Assembly: GCF_014644295.1 (NCBI RefSeq)
Contig: NZ_BMKK01000013.1
Coordinates: 116,205-180,204 of the forward strand
DNA from: Emticicia aquatilis
GTDB taxonomy: Bacteria > Bacteroidota > Bacteroidia > Cytophagales > Spirosomataceae
DNA length: 64,000 nucleotides
Direction of reading: 5' to 3'
Numbering within the stretch: position 1 is the stretch's first letter; the number at the start of each line of letters is the position of its first letter. A program made the position numbers and the translations under genes. Below are positions 27,127 to 36,278 of the stretch, piece by piece. The notes under the pieces are model-generated. The model worked only from the letters and a program-made list of their open reading frames with translations. It did no database searches and was not told the origin of the DNA.

Positions 27127-28467
27127 TTAGAGATTAATTTTTTTTGTCATTAAAAACAACGGATAACTCAAAACCAAGAAAATAAGGGCATACATACTGC
27201 TGTTAATATCTTGATAGACAGCTCCTACAAGGAACATAATTGAGATAATAATCAATACAAAAGGAATGTAAGGGTAGCCAATGACTTTATATGGTCGAGG
27301 CAGATTTGGTTCTTTTCTACGAAGCATAATTACAGAAGCAAAACCAGCGGCATAAGTCATCACGAAAAAGAAAACTGCAATGTCAGAAAGGCGTTCACAA
27401 GTGTCTTTGCCACTGATTATCAACAATATAGAGCAAATGCCTGTTAGCGGCATTGCTACGGCTGGCGTTCCGCCACTGTTTACTTTTTGAGCCAACTTAA
27501 AGAAAAGTCCATCTTTGCTCATCGAATAGATAACTCTCGGAGCAAACATGATTTGGGCGTTAAGCATTCCGAGAATCGAAACCATCAAGAAAAACGTAAC
27601 GATTTTTCCCGATTTTTCTCCAAAAATCAATCGGATTGCATCGGCAGCGGCCAGTTTTGAAGTAGCCAGAACCTCAATCGGCATGATGTAGAGAATAGCC
27701 AAATTGACCAGTAAATAGATAGAAATTACGACCAAAACACCACTAATCATTGATTTGGGTAGGTTTTTAGCTGGGTCGGTGTTTTCTTCGGTAAAGTAGG
27801 CGGCTGTATGCCAGCCATCGAATGTGTAAAAAACTTGTTGTAAGGCTATGATTAAACCAGTAAGTAAAGCTGGCTGTGCTACACGTTGGGTTGTTGCTAC
27901 CAAATCTTGTGTTTTTACATCTCCACCATAAATAAAACACATAAAAACAAAAGCAAATAGCCCGATGGCTTTCAAGAAAGACATAATTTCTTGCGATTTT
28001 CCCGCTGACTTTGTGCCAAGCCAGTGAAAAGCCATCAACACTATTAAGATACTAATGGCCATCCAGCGAATAATTGGTTCGGTATCAGGCCAAATGAGAG
28101 CGATGTATTCGCTCATGGTATAGGCTCCAAAACCTAATGCCGCCACCGTGCCAAGCCAACTCGTAATGCCAGTTACGAACCCGACGTAATCGCCAAAGGC
28201 TCGACGAGCGTACACATACCACGCACCCGCACGAGGAACCGAAACGCCCAACTCAATCGTACAAAGTACGCCTAAGAAAGCATACAAACTCACCAAGACC
28301 CAAACCAACATAATGAGTGATGGGTCGCCGAGATTAGCTGCAATAGGGCCAGGTTTACGCAAAATACCAGTACCGATTGTTCCACCGACGGTTACGGCAA
28401 TTCCAAAACCCACACCGAGCAATTTAAGAAGCTTATTTGGTTCTTCCTTTTGTATATTTTGATTCAT
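27127..28467 (-). CDS. APC-superfamily amino acid permease
   Basis: A 446-residue protein with about twelve hydrophobic helices. The first helix carries GIAVTVGGTIGTGILRKPG, the G-rich substrate/Na-site segment of APC transporters, and the end has the usual PRPYKVIGYPYIPF. It moves an amino acid or polyamine across the inner membrane. The 509-nt region upstream carries a candidate promoter and an intrinsic terminator on the minus strand, so read-through control is possible. Confidence 0.9.
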   Translation of the reverse strand: MNQNIQKEEPNKLLKLLGVGFGIAVTVGGTIGTGILRKPGPIAANLGDPSLIMLVWVLVSLYAFLGVLCTIELGVSVPRAGAWYVYARRAFGDYVGFVTGITSWLGTVAALGFGAYTMSEYIALIWPDTEPIIRWMAISILIVLMAFHWLGTKSAGKSQEIMSFLKAIGLFAFVFMCFIYGGDVKTQDLVATTQRVAQPALLTGLIIALQQVFYTFDGWHTAAYFTEENTDPAKNLPKSMISGVLVVISIYLLVNLAILYIMPIEVLATSKLAAADAIRLIFGEKSGKIVTFFLMVSILGMLNAQIMFAPRVIYSMSKDGLFFKLAQKVNSGGTPAVAMPLTGICSILLIISGKDTCERLSDIAVFFFVMTYAAGFASVIMLRRKEPNLPRPYKVIGYPYIPFVLIIISIMFLVGAVYQDINSSMYALIFLVLSYPLFLMTKKINL

Positions 28468-28630
28468 TTAACAGAAGATTTTCATTAGTTTTGAAACGAA
28501 GATAAGAATTTTAAGTAAAATCCAAAACCGTAGGTTTGGTTCGTGAAAACTAAGAAGACTTTTGATGCCACATAATGGTTTGATAATAAACTGTTTAAGG
28601 AGAGTGAATAGAGGCGTTGGGGCATATTCA

Positions 28631-28727
28631 AAAAAAAATGGTCAGTTAGACAACCGACCACCCTATCCATTTTAAACTCAATTAAGCTTCAAACAAGTGT
28701 TCTGACTTAAATTATGAAACAAAACTA
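28631..28727 (-). promoter_or_regulatory. Candidate attenuator leader or short RNA upstream of the permease
   Basis: Read on the minus strand, a -7 box TAGTTTTG (28720-28727) is followed by about 50 nt and then an imperfect hairpin (28639-28660; 8 pairs with one mismatch, 4-nt loop) and a run of nine or more T. This is a terminator placed 164 nt before the permease start. It either attenuates the permease or ends a transcript of about 80 nt. No -33 box is evident. The rest of the 28468-28976 gap shows no ORF worth calling. Confidence 0.3.
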
Positions 28728-28948
28728 CGACAATATATTTTTTAGGTAAGTGATTTTAATGTTTTATATAATAGGTAAGTACTTGCTTTAATATAATCTT
28801 TGATTTTCTCTTTGTAGGTTGTCGGGGCTTAGCCAACAACCCCCTCAGAGGCACTTATATTTCATCATAGGTTACTAATTCTAAAAGAACATTGCAAAGA
28901 TATGCAAAGTTTTTTGATATTGTCAAGAAATGATTGCATTTTTTTGCA

Positions 28949-28964
28949 ATATTTGTACAAATAT
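28949..28964. promoter_or_regulatory. Palindromic candidate operator for the DeoR regulator
   Basis: A perfect 16-bp palindrome (atatttgt / acaaatat) ends 12 nt before the regulator's start codon and is embedded in near-symmetric ttgcaa flanks (28944-28949 and 28965-28970). Its position fits autoregulation. Confidence 0.45.
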
Positions 28965-28976
28965 TTGCAATGAATC

Positions 28977-29726
28977 ATGCTAAAGGAAGAAAGACAACGT
29001 TTAATACTCGAAAAACTCAATACTGATAAGAAAATTAACTTCGTAGAACTGGGAAAATTCTTAGATGTTTCGTACGATAGTATCCGCCGAGACATCATCG
29101 AATTGGAAGATAAAGGCTTTTTGAAGAAAGTACACGGAGGTGCGGTAGCTAACTCTTACCTGTCGGTATTGGGTACAAAAAAGAACGGAGCAAGCAGCGA
29201 AGAATTGGGGATTTTATCGAAAAAAGCCCAAAAATTCATTGAAAACCGCCAAACTATCATCATGGATGGTGGAACAACTAATTTTTTTATGGCCGAGCAG
29301 TTGGCAAAAACACTCGAACTCACCATCGTAACGAATAGTGCTCCGTTAGCAATGGCACTCAATGAACACCCACGAATTGACGTAATTTTGTTGGGCGGAA
29401 CTTACTTCAAACGTTATCAGATTACGCTCGGAAGTGAAGTTTCTCGCCAACTCGAACACATCAATGCCGATTACTATTTTATGGGTGTTAATGGGGTTCA
29501 TCACGAAAAAGGGCTTAGTATTCGTCATTATGAGGAGTCATTAATCAAGCAAAAAATGATGCAAGCCGCCAAAAAAACGGTTTGTTGTATCATCGAAGAG
29601 AAAATAAATGTGCAAGAAGCACACAGAGTTTGCAATTTTCAGCAATTAGATTTGATGATTACGAATCTAAAGCCAACCGACCCAGCACTAAAAGATTTTC
29701 AGAAACAAGGGGTAGAGATTATCTAA
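28977..29726 (+). CDS. DeoR/GlpR-family transcriptional regulator
   Basis: A 249-residue repressor-like protein. Residues about 6-55 form the DeoR winged helix-turn-helix (FVELGKFLDVSYDSIRRDI with ELEDKGFLKKVHGGA), and the rest is the sugar-phosphate-binding DeoRC domain (IIMDGGTTNFFMAEQL, LGGTYFKRYQITLGSE, MGVNGVHHEKGLSI). It normally responds to a phosphorylated sugar. It is divergent from the APC permease and PfkB kinase genes, the likely targets together with its own gene (inference from layout and the palindrome just upstream). Confidence 0.92.
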   Translation: MLKEERQRLILEKLNTDKKINFVELGKFLDVSYDSIRRDIIELEDKGFLKKVHGGAVANSYLSVLGTKKNGASSEELGILSKKAQKFIENRQTIIMDGGTTNFFMAEQLAKTLELTIVTNSAPLAMALNEHPRIDVILLGGTYFKRYQITLGSEVSRQLEHINADYYFMGVNGVHHEKGLSIRHYEESLIKQKMMQAAKKTVCCIIEEKINVQEAHRVCNFQQLDLMITNLKPTDPALKDFQKQGVEII

Positions 29727-29730
29727 TTGC

Positions 29731-29796
29731 CCGCTGAAATCGCAGACATTCGCAGAATAGGACGTATCATTTCAGCGGTTTTCAGCGAAATCTGCG
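29731..29796. repeat. Inverted-repeat element after deoR
   Basis: ccgctgaaat (29731-29740) is inversely repeated at 29769-29778, and cgcaga (29741-29746) at 29791-29796, giving interleaved complementary blocks. No coding potential. It may act as a terminator for the regulator gene. Confidence 0.5.
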
Positions 29797-29831
29797 AAAA
29801 AAAAATATTGAAAAGTTAAATTGTAATAATA

Positions 29832-30698
29832 ATGCAACAAAAATACCTTTTTGCCTTACTTCTTTTTATAGGCTCGTTCATCGCACAGGCTCAAATTGTA
29901 GATGATTCTCTTTTAATCGAGGGCCATCATAGAAGTTTTCATTTCTTGAAATCAGCTAAATCTAATGCTTCATTGGTGTTTGTGTTGCATGGTTCGGGTG
30001 GAAATGGTACGCAAATGCGGGCAAGGGCTAAGTCGTTGGAGGGAATTGCTCCAACCGAAAATATTTTACTGGTTTATCCTGATGGCTATAAAAAGTATTG
30101 GAACGAATGCCGAAAAACAGCCAATTCGGCTGCTAACTTAGAGAATATTAATGAAAATGCGTTCTTTGGGTCGATGATTGATTACTTCAAAGAGCGTTAC
30201 CAAATAAACGAAAAACAAGTTTTTGCAGTTGGCACTTCGGGTGGGGGACACATGGCTTATAAATTAGCCTTGACAATGCCAGAGAGCTTCAGAGCCATCA
30301 CGGCCCTGATTGCCAACTTACCCGACACCAACAACATTGATTGCGAAGAAAAACGCAGAGCCATGCCCGTGATGATTGTCAATGGTACGGCTGATAAAAC
30401 AAATCCGTATGAGGGTGGCGAGGTAATTACGAATAATATTAGCTTAGGGTTGGTTCGCTCAACTGACCGAACCTTTGCCTACTGGTCGTCGTTGGCGGGC
30501 TATAAAGGCAAGCCGCAAATGCAAAATTTACCCGATACCGACCCAAAAGATGGTAAAACAATAGAAAAATATACTTTCAAAAAGAAAAGAAAACCAGAAG
30601 TAACACTACTGAAAGTTATCAATGGTAAGCACGATTACCCTAATGATATTGACGTACATTTGGAAGCTTGGGAGTTTTTCAAACGAAGTATGAAATGA
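29832..30698 (+). CDS. Secreted alpha/beta-hydrolase, PHB depolymerase-like esterase
   Basis: A 288-residue protein with a signal peptide ending AQAQ. The fold is that of LpqC/PHB-depolymerase-type esterases: oxyanion region VFVLHGSGGNG (about 49-59), nucleophile Ser136 in GTSGGGH, the acid in NGTADKTNPY and the histidine in GKHDYPN. It probably hydrolyses an ester, such as a feruloyl/acetyl-xylan-type or polyester substrate, outside the cytoplasm. Its ATGA stop/start overlap with the Nudix gene implies translational coupling. Confidence 0.85.
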   Translation: MQQKYLFALLLFIGSFIAQAQIVDDSLLIEGHHRSFHFLKSAKSNASLVFVLHGSGGNGTQMRARAKSLEGIAPTENILLVYPDGYKKYWNECRKTANSAANLENINENAFFGSMIDYFKERYQINEKQVFAVGTSGGGHMAYKLALTMPESFRAITALIANLPDTNNIDCEEKRRAMPVMIVNGTADKTNPYEGGEVITNNISLGLVRSTDRTFAYWSSLAGYKGKPQMQNLPDTDPKDGKTIEKYTFKKKRKPEVTLLKVINGKHDYPNDIDVHLEAWEFFKRSMK

Positions 30699-31102
30699 CA
30701 CATCTGCCAGAAATTGATAAAATCGCCTATATTCGAGTAGAAAAAGGGAAAATCCTAAGCACGAGGTCGAAAGGCAAAACGAAGTTTTATATTCCTGGTG
30801 GAAAAAGAGAAGATAACGAAACCGACGAAGAAACGCTCATCAGAGAGATTCGAGAAGAGTTGAATGTTTCGATAATTTCGGCAACAATCAATTATTTCGG
30901 CACTTTCAAAGCCCAAGCTGATAGCCACAAAGTTGGAGTAATCGTAAAAATGACTTGTTACACGGCAGAATATGAAGGAAATTTAGAACCCTGTAATGAG
31001 ATTGAAGAAATGAAATGGCTTTCTTACTCCGACCGTAATGAGGTTTCGGAAGTAGATAGACTAATCTTTGATTTCTTGAAAGAAACGGGTGAATTGGTTT
31101 AA
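30695..31102 (+). CDS. Nudix hydrolase
   Basis: Start chosen at 30695, where ATG overlaps the esterase stop (ATGA), giving 135 residues; a start at 30668 would lie inside the esterase gene. The Nudix box runs GGKREDNETDEETLIREIRE followed by EL, matching GX5EX7REUXEE except for the final G. It would hydrolyse a nucleoside diphosphate derivative in the cytoplasm; the substrate is unknown. It is translationally coupled to the esterase gene although the two proteins should sit in different compartments. Confidence 0.88.
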   Translation: MTHLPEIDKIAYIRVEKGKILSTRSKGKTKFYIPGGKREDNETDEETLIREIREELNVSIISATINYFGTFKAQADSHKVGVIVKMTCYTAEYEGNLEPCNEIEEMKWLSYSDRNEVSEVDRLIFDFLKETGELV

Positions 31103-31211
31103 TTTTTTCTTTTTCCTAATTATCTCAGACATTGAAGGTATTACAACATTTACCCAAGATACTTGAAAAAAAGGTCAAGGCTGAAGCCATTTAAGGCGTT
31201 TTAATTTCTTT

Positions 31212-31235
31212 AACCCCAGACTTAAGTCTGGGGTT
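31212..31235. repeat. Perfect 24-bp palindrome
   Basis: The sequence aaccccagactt is followed immediately by its reverse complement, with no loop. It lies in the 431-nt gap between the Nudix gene and the tail-specific protease gene. It may serve as a terminator, but no T-run follows directly, so an interspersed palindromic repeat is equally likely. Confidence 0.8.
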
Positions 31236-31276
31236 AGGTCATAAAGAAGAGCAAAGACTTTTAGCCATGACTTACA

Positions 31277-31342
31277 TTTTTGGTGCTTAATAGTCTGCTA
31301 CAAACATATTTTCTACAAATATTTTGGTGCTACGCACCATAC
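31277..31342. repeat. Degenerate interspersed repeat with small hairpin
   Basis: The block tttggtgct occurs twice (about 31279 and 31323), as does ctacaaa (31298 and 31313), and the end forms a 5-bp hairpin (31326-31330 with 31334-31338). This composition is typical of interspersed repeats of this phylum. The rest of the 31103-31533 gap has no recognisable gene. Confidence 0.4.
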
Positions 31343-31533
31343 AACAGTTTCACTTATCCTCGTCTAAACACTAAAATTCTCCGTTTATCATATTTTTTAT
31401 ATTTTCAGCAAATTTATTTAGCCTATAATCGTTATAGACTGGATTGATTTTTGCTAATTTAGTAGCAGCAATTCAATGCCATTTTGAGCATTATCATTGC
31501 CGATTATCCATTTTAAAAACACCTGTTTGTAAT

Positions 31534-33651
31534 ATGAAAAAGCCAAGTTTGTTTGCTAAGGCATTTTTGAGCATAAGTTTGTTGACGATTTTTATATCGG
31601 CAACTCCCCTCAATGACGACCCTCCAAGTAAAAACGAAACGATTCTGCGATACGTTGGAGCAATGCTCGAACAAGGACACTATAGTCCGAAAAAAATTGA
31701 TGATAATTTCTCGAAAGAAATCTTTAACGAGTTTTTGAAACGCCTCGACCCAAGTAAACGTATTTTGCTTGAAAAAGACGTAGCTAAACTTCGCAAGTTT
31801 GAAACTACTATTGATGATGAAATTCATGGTTCGCCATTGGCATTTTTTGCGGCGGCTGATGAAATCTACAAAAACAGAATCGTTGAGGCTGAAGAAATGT
31901 ATAAGCAATACATCGAAAAACCATTTGAGTTTACGAAAGATGATGTTTTGGAATTAGATGCCGATAAAGTAGATTTTGCCTCAAATGACTCAGAAAGAAA
32001 AGAGCGTTGGAGAAAATATCTGAAATGGCAAACGCTCGACCGCTACCTTGATGCCCAAGAAACGCAAGAAAAAAACAAAGACAAGAAAGATTTTGTAGTA
32101 AAGTCTGACCAAGAGTTGGAGAAAGAAGCCCGTGCGAAAGTGAAAAAAGCAATGGACAAATATTTTGACCGTTTACGTAATAAATTCGATGAAAATCAAC
32201 GCTTTGCGATGTTGGTCAATACAATCACTAATGAAATGGACCCACACACCGATTTCTTTCCACCAGTAGAAAAACGCTCGTTTGATGAGCGTTTGAGTGG
32301 TCGTTTCTTTGGAATCGGGGCATTATTGCAGCAAGAAGATGATAAAATTAAAATCAAAAGTGTAACAACTGGTGGCCCTGCGTGGAAGTCGGGCGAGATT
32401 CAGGCCAATGATTTTATTGTAAAAGTAGCCCAAGCAACTGGCGAAGCCGAAGATATTACAGGTTACACAACTGACGATGCCGTAAAACTCATCAGAGGTG
32501 CCGAAGGCTCAGAGGTAAAAATCACGGTTCAAAAACCTGACGGTACATTGAAAACTGTGTCGATGATTCGTGCAGAATTGAAATTGGATGAAACTTTTGC
32601 TCGTAGCGTAATCATCAACAGCGGCAAACACAAAATTGGTTTGATTGATTTACCTGCATTTTATGCTGATTTTCAACGCCCACAAGCGGCTCGTTGCTCA
32701 CAAGATGTAGCCAAAGAAGTGGCTCGTCTGAAAGCTGAAGGTGTAGAAGGAATCATTTTGGATATTAGAGACAATGGCGGTGGCAGCTTGCAAGAAGTGG
32801 TAAATATGGTGGGTTTATTCATCAAAACTGGTCCAGTTGTGCAAATCCGTGACCGTGCTGGTCGTCCTTCGCAGATGGGCGATAATGACCCTTCGGTGCT
32901 TTACGATGGCCCATTGGTAGTGATGGTCAACGAACGCAGTGCGTCGGCTTCTGAGATTTTCGCATCCGCTATTCAAGATTATAAGCGTGGCGTTGTGGTT
33001 GGTTCGAGTTCTACTTTTGGTAAAGGAACAGTACAACGTGCATTCCCAGTTGGTGGAAATGGCACAGGAAGTGGAGCGGGTGATTTAGGTGCGGTGCATC
33101 TTACTCTACAAAAATATTATAGAGTAGATGGTGGTGCAACTCAGCTAAAAGGCGTAGAATCTGACATCGTTTTGCCAGGTTTATACGAAGCCTATAAAGT
33201 ACGTGAAAAAGATAGTCCAAACGCCCTCGTGTGGGACGAAATGCCGAAGGCTTCTTACCAAACTTGGACTTACGCACCTGATTTAGCGGTTTTACAACAA
33301 AAAAATCAAGAACGTTTATCTACTAATGATGTATTTAAGCAAATAAAAGACAATACAAATATTTTAGCTGATAATCGTAAAACGGCTCGTTCTTTGGAAA
33401 TCCAAAAGTATAAAGCTCAACAAAAAGAAGTGAGAGATATTTCGACTAAGGTTAGAAACTTGACTCAATTGAAAGATGATTTGTCAGTAGCTAATTTATC
33501 AAGCGATTTAGAAGCAATCAATTCTGATTCGTTGAAAAAAGATAGAAACGATTTTTGGGTAAAATACTTGAAAAAAGACGTTTATTTGGGCGAAACACTT
33601 AATATCATGAACGATGTAATTCAACAAAAAGGAATGGCATTGAAGAATTAG
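31534..33651 (+). CDS. Tail-specific (carboxy-terminal processing) protease, S41
   Basis: Start chosen at 31534 (MKKPSLFAKAFLSISLLTIF), which begins a signal peptide; the longer frame adds 30 residues without one. The 705-residue product has the Tsp/Prc N-terminal helical domain, a PDZ domain (about 215-310, FFGIGALLQQED to VSMIRAEL), the S41 core with catalytic Ser in NERSASASE and Lys in TFGKGTVQ, and a C-terminal DUF3340-like helical tail. It degrades or trims periplasmic proteins by their C-termini. It is monocistronic with a clear terminator. Confidence 0.94.
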   Translation: MKKPSLFAKAFLSISLLTIFISATPLNDDPPSKNETILRYVGAMLEQGHYSPKKIDDNFSKEIFNEFLKRLDPSKRILLEKDVAKLRKFETTIDDEIHGSPLAFFAAADEIYKNRIVEAEEMYKQYIEKPFEFTKDDVLELDADKVDFASNDSERKERWRKYLKWQTLDRYLDAQETQEKNKDKKDFVVKSDQELEKEARAKVKKAMDKYFDRLRNKFDENQRFAMLVNTITNEMDPHTDFFPPVEKRSFDERLSGRFFGIGALLQQEDDKIKIKSVTTGGPAWKSGEIQANDFIVKVAQATGEAEDITGYTTDDAVKLIRGAEGSEVKITVQKPDGTLKTVSMIRAELKLDETFARSVIINSGKHKIGLIDLPAFYADFQRPQAARCSQDVAKEVARLKAEGVEGIILDIRDNGGGSLQEVVNMVGLFIKTGPVVQIRDRAGRPSQMGDNDPSVLYDGPLVVMVNERSASASEIFASAIQDYKRGVVVGSSSTFGKGTVQRAFPVGGNGTGSGAGDLGAVHLTLQKYYRVDGGATQLKGVESDIVLPGLYEAYKVREKDSPNALVWDEMPKASYQTWTYAPDLAVLQQKNQERLSTNDVFKQIKDNTNILADNRKTARSLEIQKYKAQQKEVRDISTKVRNLTQLKDDLSVANLSSDLEAINSDSLKKDRNDFWVKYLKKDVYLGETLNIMNDVIQQKGMALKN

Positions 33652-33710
33652 GATTAGACCACGGTCGATAGTCCACGAGTCAACGGTTTTAGTATAAAAT
33701 GTTTTAATAG

Positions 33711-33750
33711 AAATCCCTCGCAAGATTTAATTTTGCGAGGGATTTTTTAT
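33711..33750 (+). terminator. Terminator of the tail-specific protease gene
   Basis: A 13-bp perfect stem (33711-33723 with 33733-33745), 9-nt loop and T-run, 60 nt after the stop codon. Confidence 0.85.
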
Positions 33751-33769
33751 TCAAAATAATTATTTTTAT

Positions 33770-33861
33770 CGTTATTGTCATGCTGAAAGCATCCGTACGA
33801 GGTATGATAAAATCGTCGAAATCTGTTTGCAGCTAACAGATTCCTTCGGAATGATAATGAT
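33770..33861. repeat. Imperfect inverted repeat, about 20-bp arms
   Basis: The left arm near 33771-33791 (attgtcatgctgaa) is matched in inverse by 33841-33860 (ttccttcggaatgataat) with several mismatches. This resembles the gtcattccgaaggaat-type elements common in Bacteroidota. It lies between convergent genes. Confidence 0.5.
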
Positions 33862-33893
33862 ACCAACATCTTAAATTCAAAATGTAGTAATGA

Positions 33894-34625
33894 CTATCGT
33901 TTAAAACTTTTAAACCAACTCCAAATCTTCATCATAATTACGCCAAAAATAGCTTCTCGAAAAATCTTGGTTGACATTTTCGATACGCCTTTTGTGCGGT
34001 CGGTGAAAATAATTGGTACTTCTGTAATATTAAATTTATACAAAAAAGCGTTGAATTTCATCTCAATCTGAAACGCATAGCCAATAAATGTAATTTTATC
34101 GAGCGGAATTGTCTTCAAAACTTCTCGGCGATAGCAAATAAAACCACCCGTTGGGTCCATGATTTTCATACCCGTAATCATTCGTACATATACGCCCGCA
34201 AAATACGACATCAACACTCGGCCCATCGGCCAATTCACTACATTTACTCCTTTGATATAGCGAGAACCAATGGCCACATCATAGCCATCAATTTTGGCGG
34301 CTTTATACAAACGCACCAAATCTTCGGGGTTGTGCGAGAAATCGGCATCCATTTCATAAATAAACTGATAACCTTTTTCTAAAGCCCACTTAAAACCGTA
34401 AATATATGCTGTGCCTAAGCCGAGTTTTCCACTTCTTTCGATGAGGTGTAGATTTTGTGTAAACTCGTTTTGTAGTTCTTTTACTTTTTTTCCAGTACCA
34501 TCGGGCGAGCCATCGTCCAAAATCAAAACATCGAAGGCTTCGCTCAAACTCATGACTTTCCTGATAATCGCTTCTATGTTTTCGATTTCATTATAAGTCG
34601 GTATAATTACAAGATTTTCTTTCAA
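33894..34625 (-). CDS. Polyprenol-phosphate mannosyl/glycosyltransferase (GT2)
   Basis: A 243-residue GT-A glycosyltransferase. The N-terminus IIPTYNEIENIEAIIRKV, LILDDGSPDGTGKKV and the metal-binding EMDADFSHNPEDL are the signature of the dolichol-phosphate mannose synthase (DPM1-like) branch, and IGSRYIKG follows. It lacks the extra C-terminal transmembrane domains seen in bacterial fusions, so it is a soluble or peripheral DPM1 type. It would load a sugar, probably mannose, onto polyprenyl phosphate for glycan synthesis. The neighbour downstream on the minus strand is none; a DUF4296 gene lies 50 nt upstream. Confidence 0.92.
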   Translation of the reverse strand: MKENLVIIPTYNEIENIEAIIRKVMSLSEAFDVLILDDGSPDGTGKKVKELQNEFTQNLHLIERSGKLGLGTAYIYGFKWALEKGYQFIYEMDADFSHNPEDLVRLYKAAKIDGYDVAIGSRYIKGVNVVNWPMGRVLMSYFAGVYVRMITGMKIMDPTGGFICYRREVLKTIPLDKITFIGYAFQIEMKFNAFLYKFNITEVPIIFTDRTKGVSKMSTKIFREAIFGVIMMKIWSWFKSFKR

Positions 34626-34675
34626 AGTATATAGTCGGGTTTAGGATTGCACATTGATACTTACTAACAAAACAA

Positions 34676-35038
34676 TCAATATGCCATTTTTTTCTTTTTC
34701 TTCAATTCCTCCAAATTTTTTAGCACATTATCATACAGCTTGGTCATTTGTTCGGGGTTTGTTACGTAATAATTATAACTTGCCCTATAACGTGCCGTAT
34801 CGGTTTTATATTTTGTCATTATTTGCTGTTCCAGATATTTGTAAGCAATTTTCGTAGAGTCATAATCTTTGAAAGACAATCGGCTTACTTGGGCTTCGGT
34901 CAGATGGATTTCGGCCAAAATTTTTGCCATTGTAGCCTCGTCAATCGCATCTTTTGGTCGGCTGGGGGCATTATCACAAGCCAATAATGTCAAAATTATA
35001 CCTAAAACCAAGAATATTTTTTTTGTCAGCATTTTCAC
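34676..35038 (-). CDS. DUF4296 lipoprotein
   Basis: A 120-residue protein with a lipoprotein signal (LLAC, Cys21). The core KDAIDEATMAKILAEIHLTEA followed by an aromatic-rich helical segment (YRASYNYYVTNPEQM) and a lysine-rich tail matches the Bacteroidota-specific DUF4296 family. Its function is unknown. It precedes the polyprenol-phosphate transferase gene by 50 nt on the same strand, a linkage often seen but unexplained. Confidence 0.85.
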   Translation of the reverse strand: MKMLTKKIFLVLGIILTLLACDNAPSRPKDAIDEATMAKILAEIHLTEAQVSRLSFKDYDSTKIAYKYLEQQIMTKYKTDTARYRASYNYYVTNPEQMTKLYDNVLKNLEELKKKKKMAY

Positions 35039-35216
35039 TTTATCTTCGTTTCTAAAAATAGCTCAAAAGAACTGTTTATTGACTTTAAACAACAAATTAC
35101 GGAAAAATCTAACAAAATCCATGCGTTAAATTTTCTTAATTGATTCAATCTGATGAATTAACAGAAATTATAATGTTAGAATTCATTAAGTATAAAGAAC
35201 TATTTAATTGATAGTA

Positions 35217-35337
35217 TTTTACCACAGAGGTACACAAAGTACAACACGGAGTTACACAAAGGAAAAATAGAAAAGCTCTGTGAAACTCTGTGATTTTTAA
35301 ACTCTGGACACTCCGTGGCGACCGACGCTCGGTAAAA
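35217..35337. repeat. Degenerate interspersed repeat (accacagagg type)
   Basis: In the 339-nt gap before the DUF58 gene, blocks such as accacagagg (35221), acggagttacacaaag (35247) and ctctgtgaaactctgtg (35276) alternate, with ctccgtgg near 35311 as the inverse of the first block and ggtaaaa closing against ttttacc. The composition fits a decayed inverted repeat. Nothing coding is seen in the gap. Confidence 0.45.
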
Positions 35338-35377
35338 AACAATTATCAATTTTTAATTGACAATTATCCATTAAAAA

Positions 35378-36241
35378 ATGGTAGAAAGTATTATTTCAAA
35401 ACTTAATAAGTACGAGATTAAAATCCGAAAAGCCGTGAATGGTCACATGCACGGAAACTTCCGTTCGGTTTTTAAAGGCTCTGGCTTGGAGTTTAGCGAT
35501 TTGCGTACCTACCAATACGGCGATGACGTTCGGACGATTGATTGGATTACGACTGCCAAAGGCGACGGGGCTTACGTAAAGATTTTTAAAGAGGAAAAAG
35601 AGCAAACCGTGTTTTTTATGCTCGATGTGAGTAGTTCGCAGGAAGTAGGAAACAGCGGACGTTTAAAAATAGATACCGCCAAAGAAATCTGTGGAGTTTT
35701 GGCACTTTCGGCCATAAAAGAGGCTGGTCATGTGGGGCTTTATTGTTTTTCTGACCAAAAAGAATTGTATTTCAAGCCCACAAACGGCATGAAACACGGC
35801 TACGAACTCATCTTGACACTCTTTAAGATGAAGCCTGTTTCGCAGAAAACCGATATTCCATCGGCCATTGGTTTTGCCTTGAATATGCTTCGCCGCAAGA
35901 GCGTTGTGATTATGATTTCTGACTTTTTGGATAACGATTATGAGCATAACCTCAAGGCTTTGGCTCGTAAACACGATTTGGTGGTGGTGCATGTATATGA
36001 CCAACGAGAGATAAAGTTGCCAAGTCTCGGAATTATTCCTGTACTGGATAAAGAAAGCAAAAAAACAGTTTGGTTAAATACTTCTTCCCCATCGTTTAAA
36101 CGTGAAATGCGGGAGGTTTTTGAAGATAATCAGAAACGTTTAGAAACTTTGTGTAAGCAGCACAATGCCAATTATGTGGCTATTGATTCGAGAGAAGACT
36201 ATGTGCCGAAACTGATTCAGTTATTCAGAGTAAGAAAATAA
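35378..36241 (+). CDS. DUF58 domain protein (von Willebrand-like)
   Basis: A 287-residue cytoplasmic protein. GSGLEFSDLRTYQYGDDVRT is the DUF58 signature near residue 30, and FMLDVSSSQE (about 82) is a MIDAS-like DxSxS motif of the VWA fold. In Bacteroidota such genes normally sit between moxR and batA-batD (aerotolerance operon). Here only the next gene, a membrane protein, accompanies it; moxR and the bat genes are absent from this window. A chaperone-like or envelope-assembly role with a MoxR ATPase is inferred from family knowledge. Confidence 0.9.
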   Translation: MVESIISKLNKYEIKIRKAVNGHMHGNFRSVFKGSGLEFSDLRTYQYGDDVRTIDWITTAKGDGAYVKIFKEEKEQTVFFMLDVSSSQEVGNSGRLKIDTAKEICGVLALSAIKEAGHVGLYCFSDQKELYFKPTNGMKHGYELILTLFKMKPVSQKTDIPSAIGFALNMLRRKSVVIMISDFLDNDYEHNLKALARKHDLVVVHVYDQREIKLPSLGIIPVLDKESKKTVWLNTSSPSFKREMREVFEDNQKRLETLCKQHNANYVAIDSREDYVPKLIQLFRVRK

Positions 36242-36278
36242 GCAGTAGAGAAGAAGAAAAAGGTTTAAAAAGATAAAA

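Noticed and set aside
28485..28670. A 61-codon minus-strand frame upstream of the permease
   Set aside because: It runs through the terminator hairpin and its T-run, with no domain-like composition.
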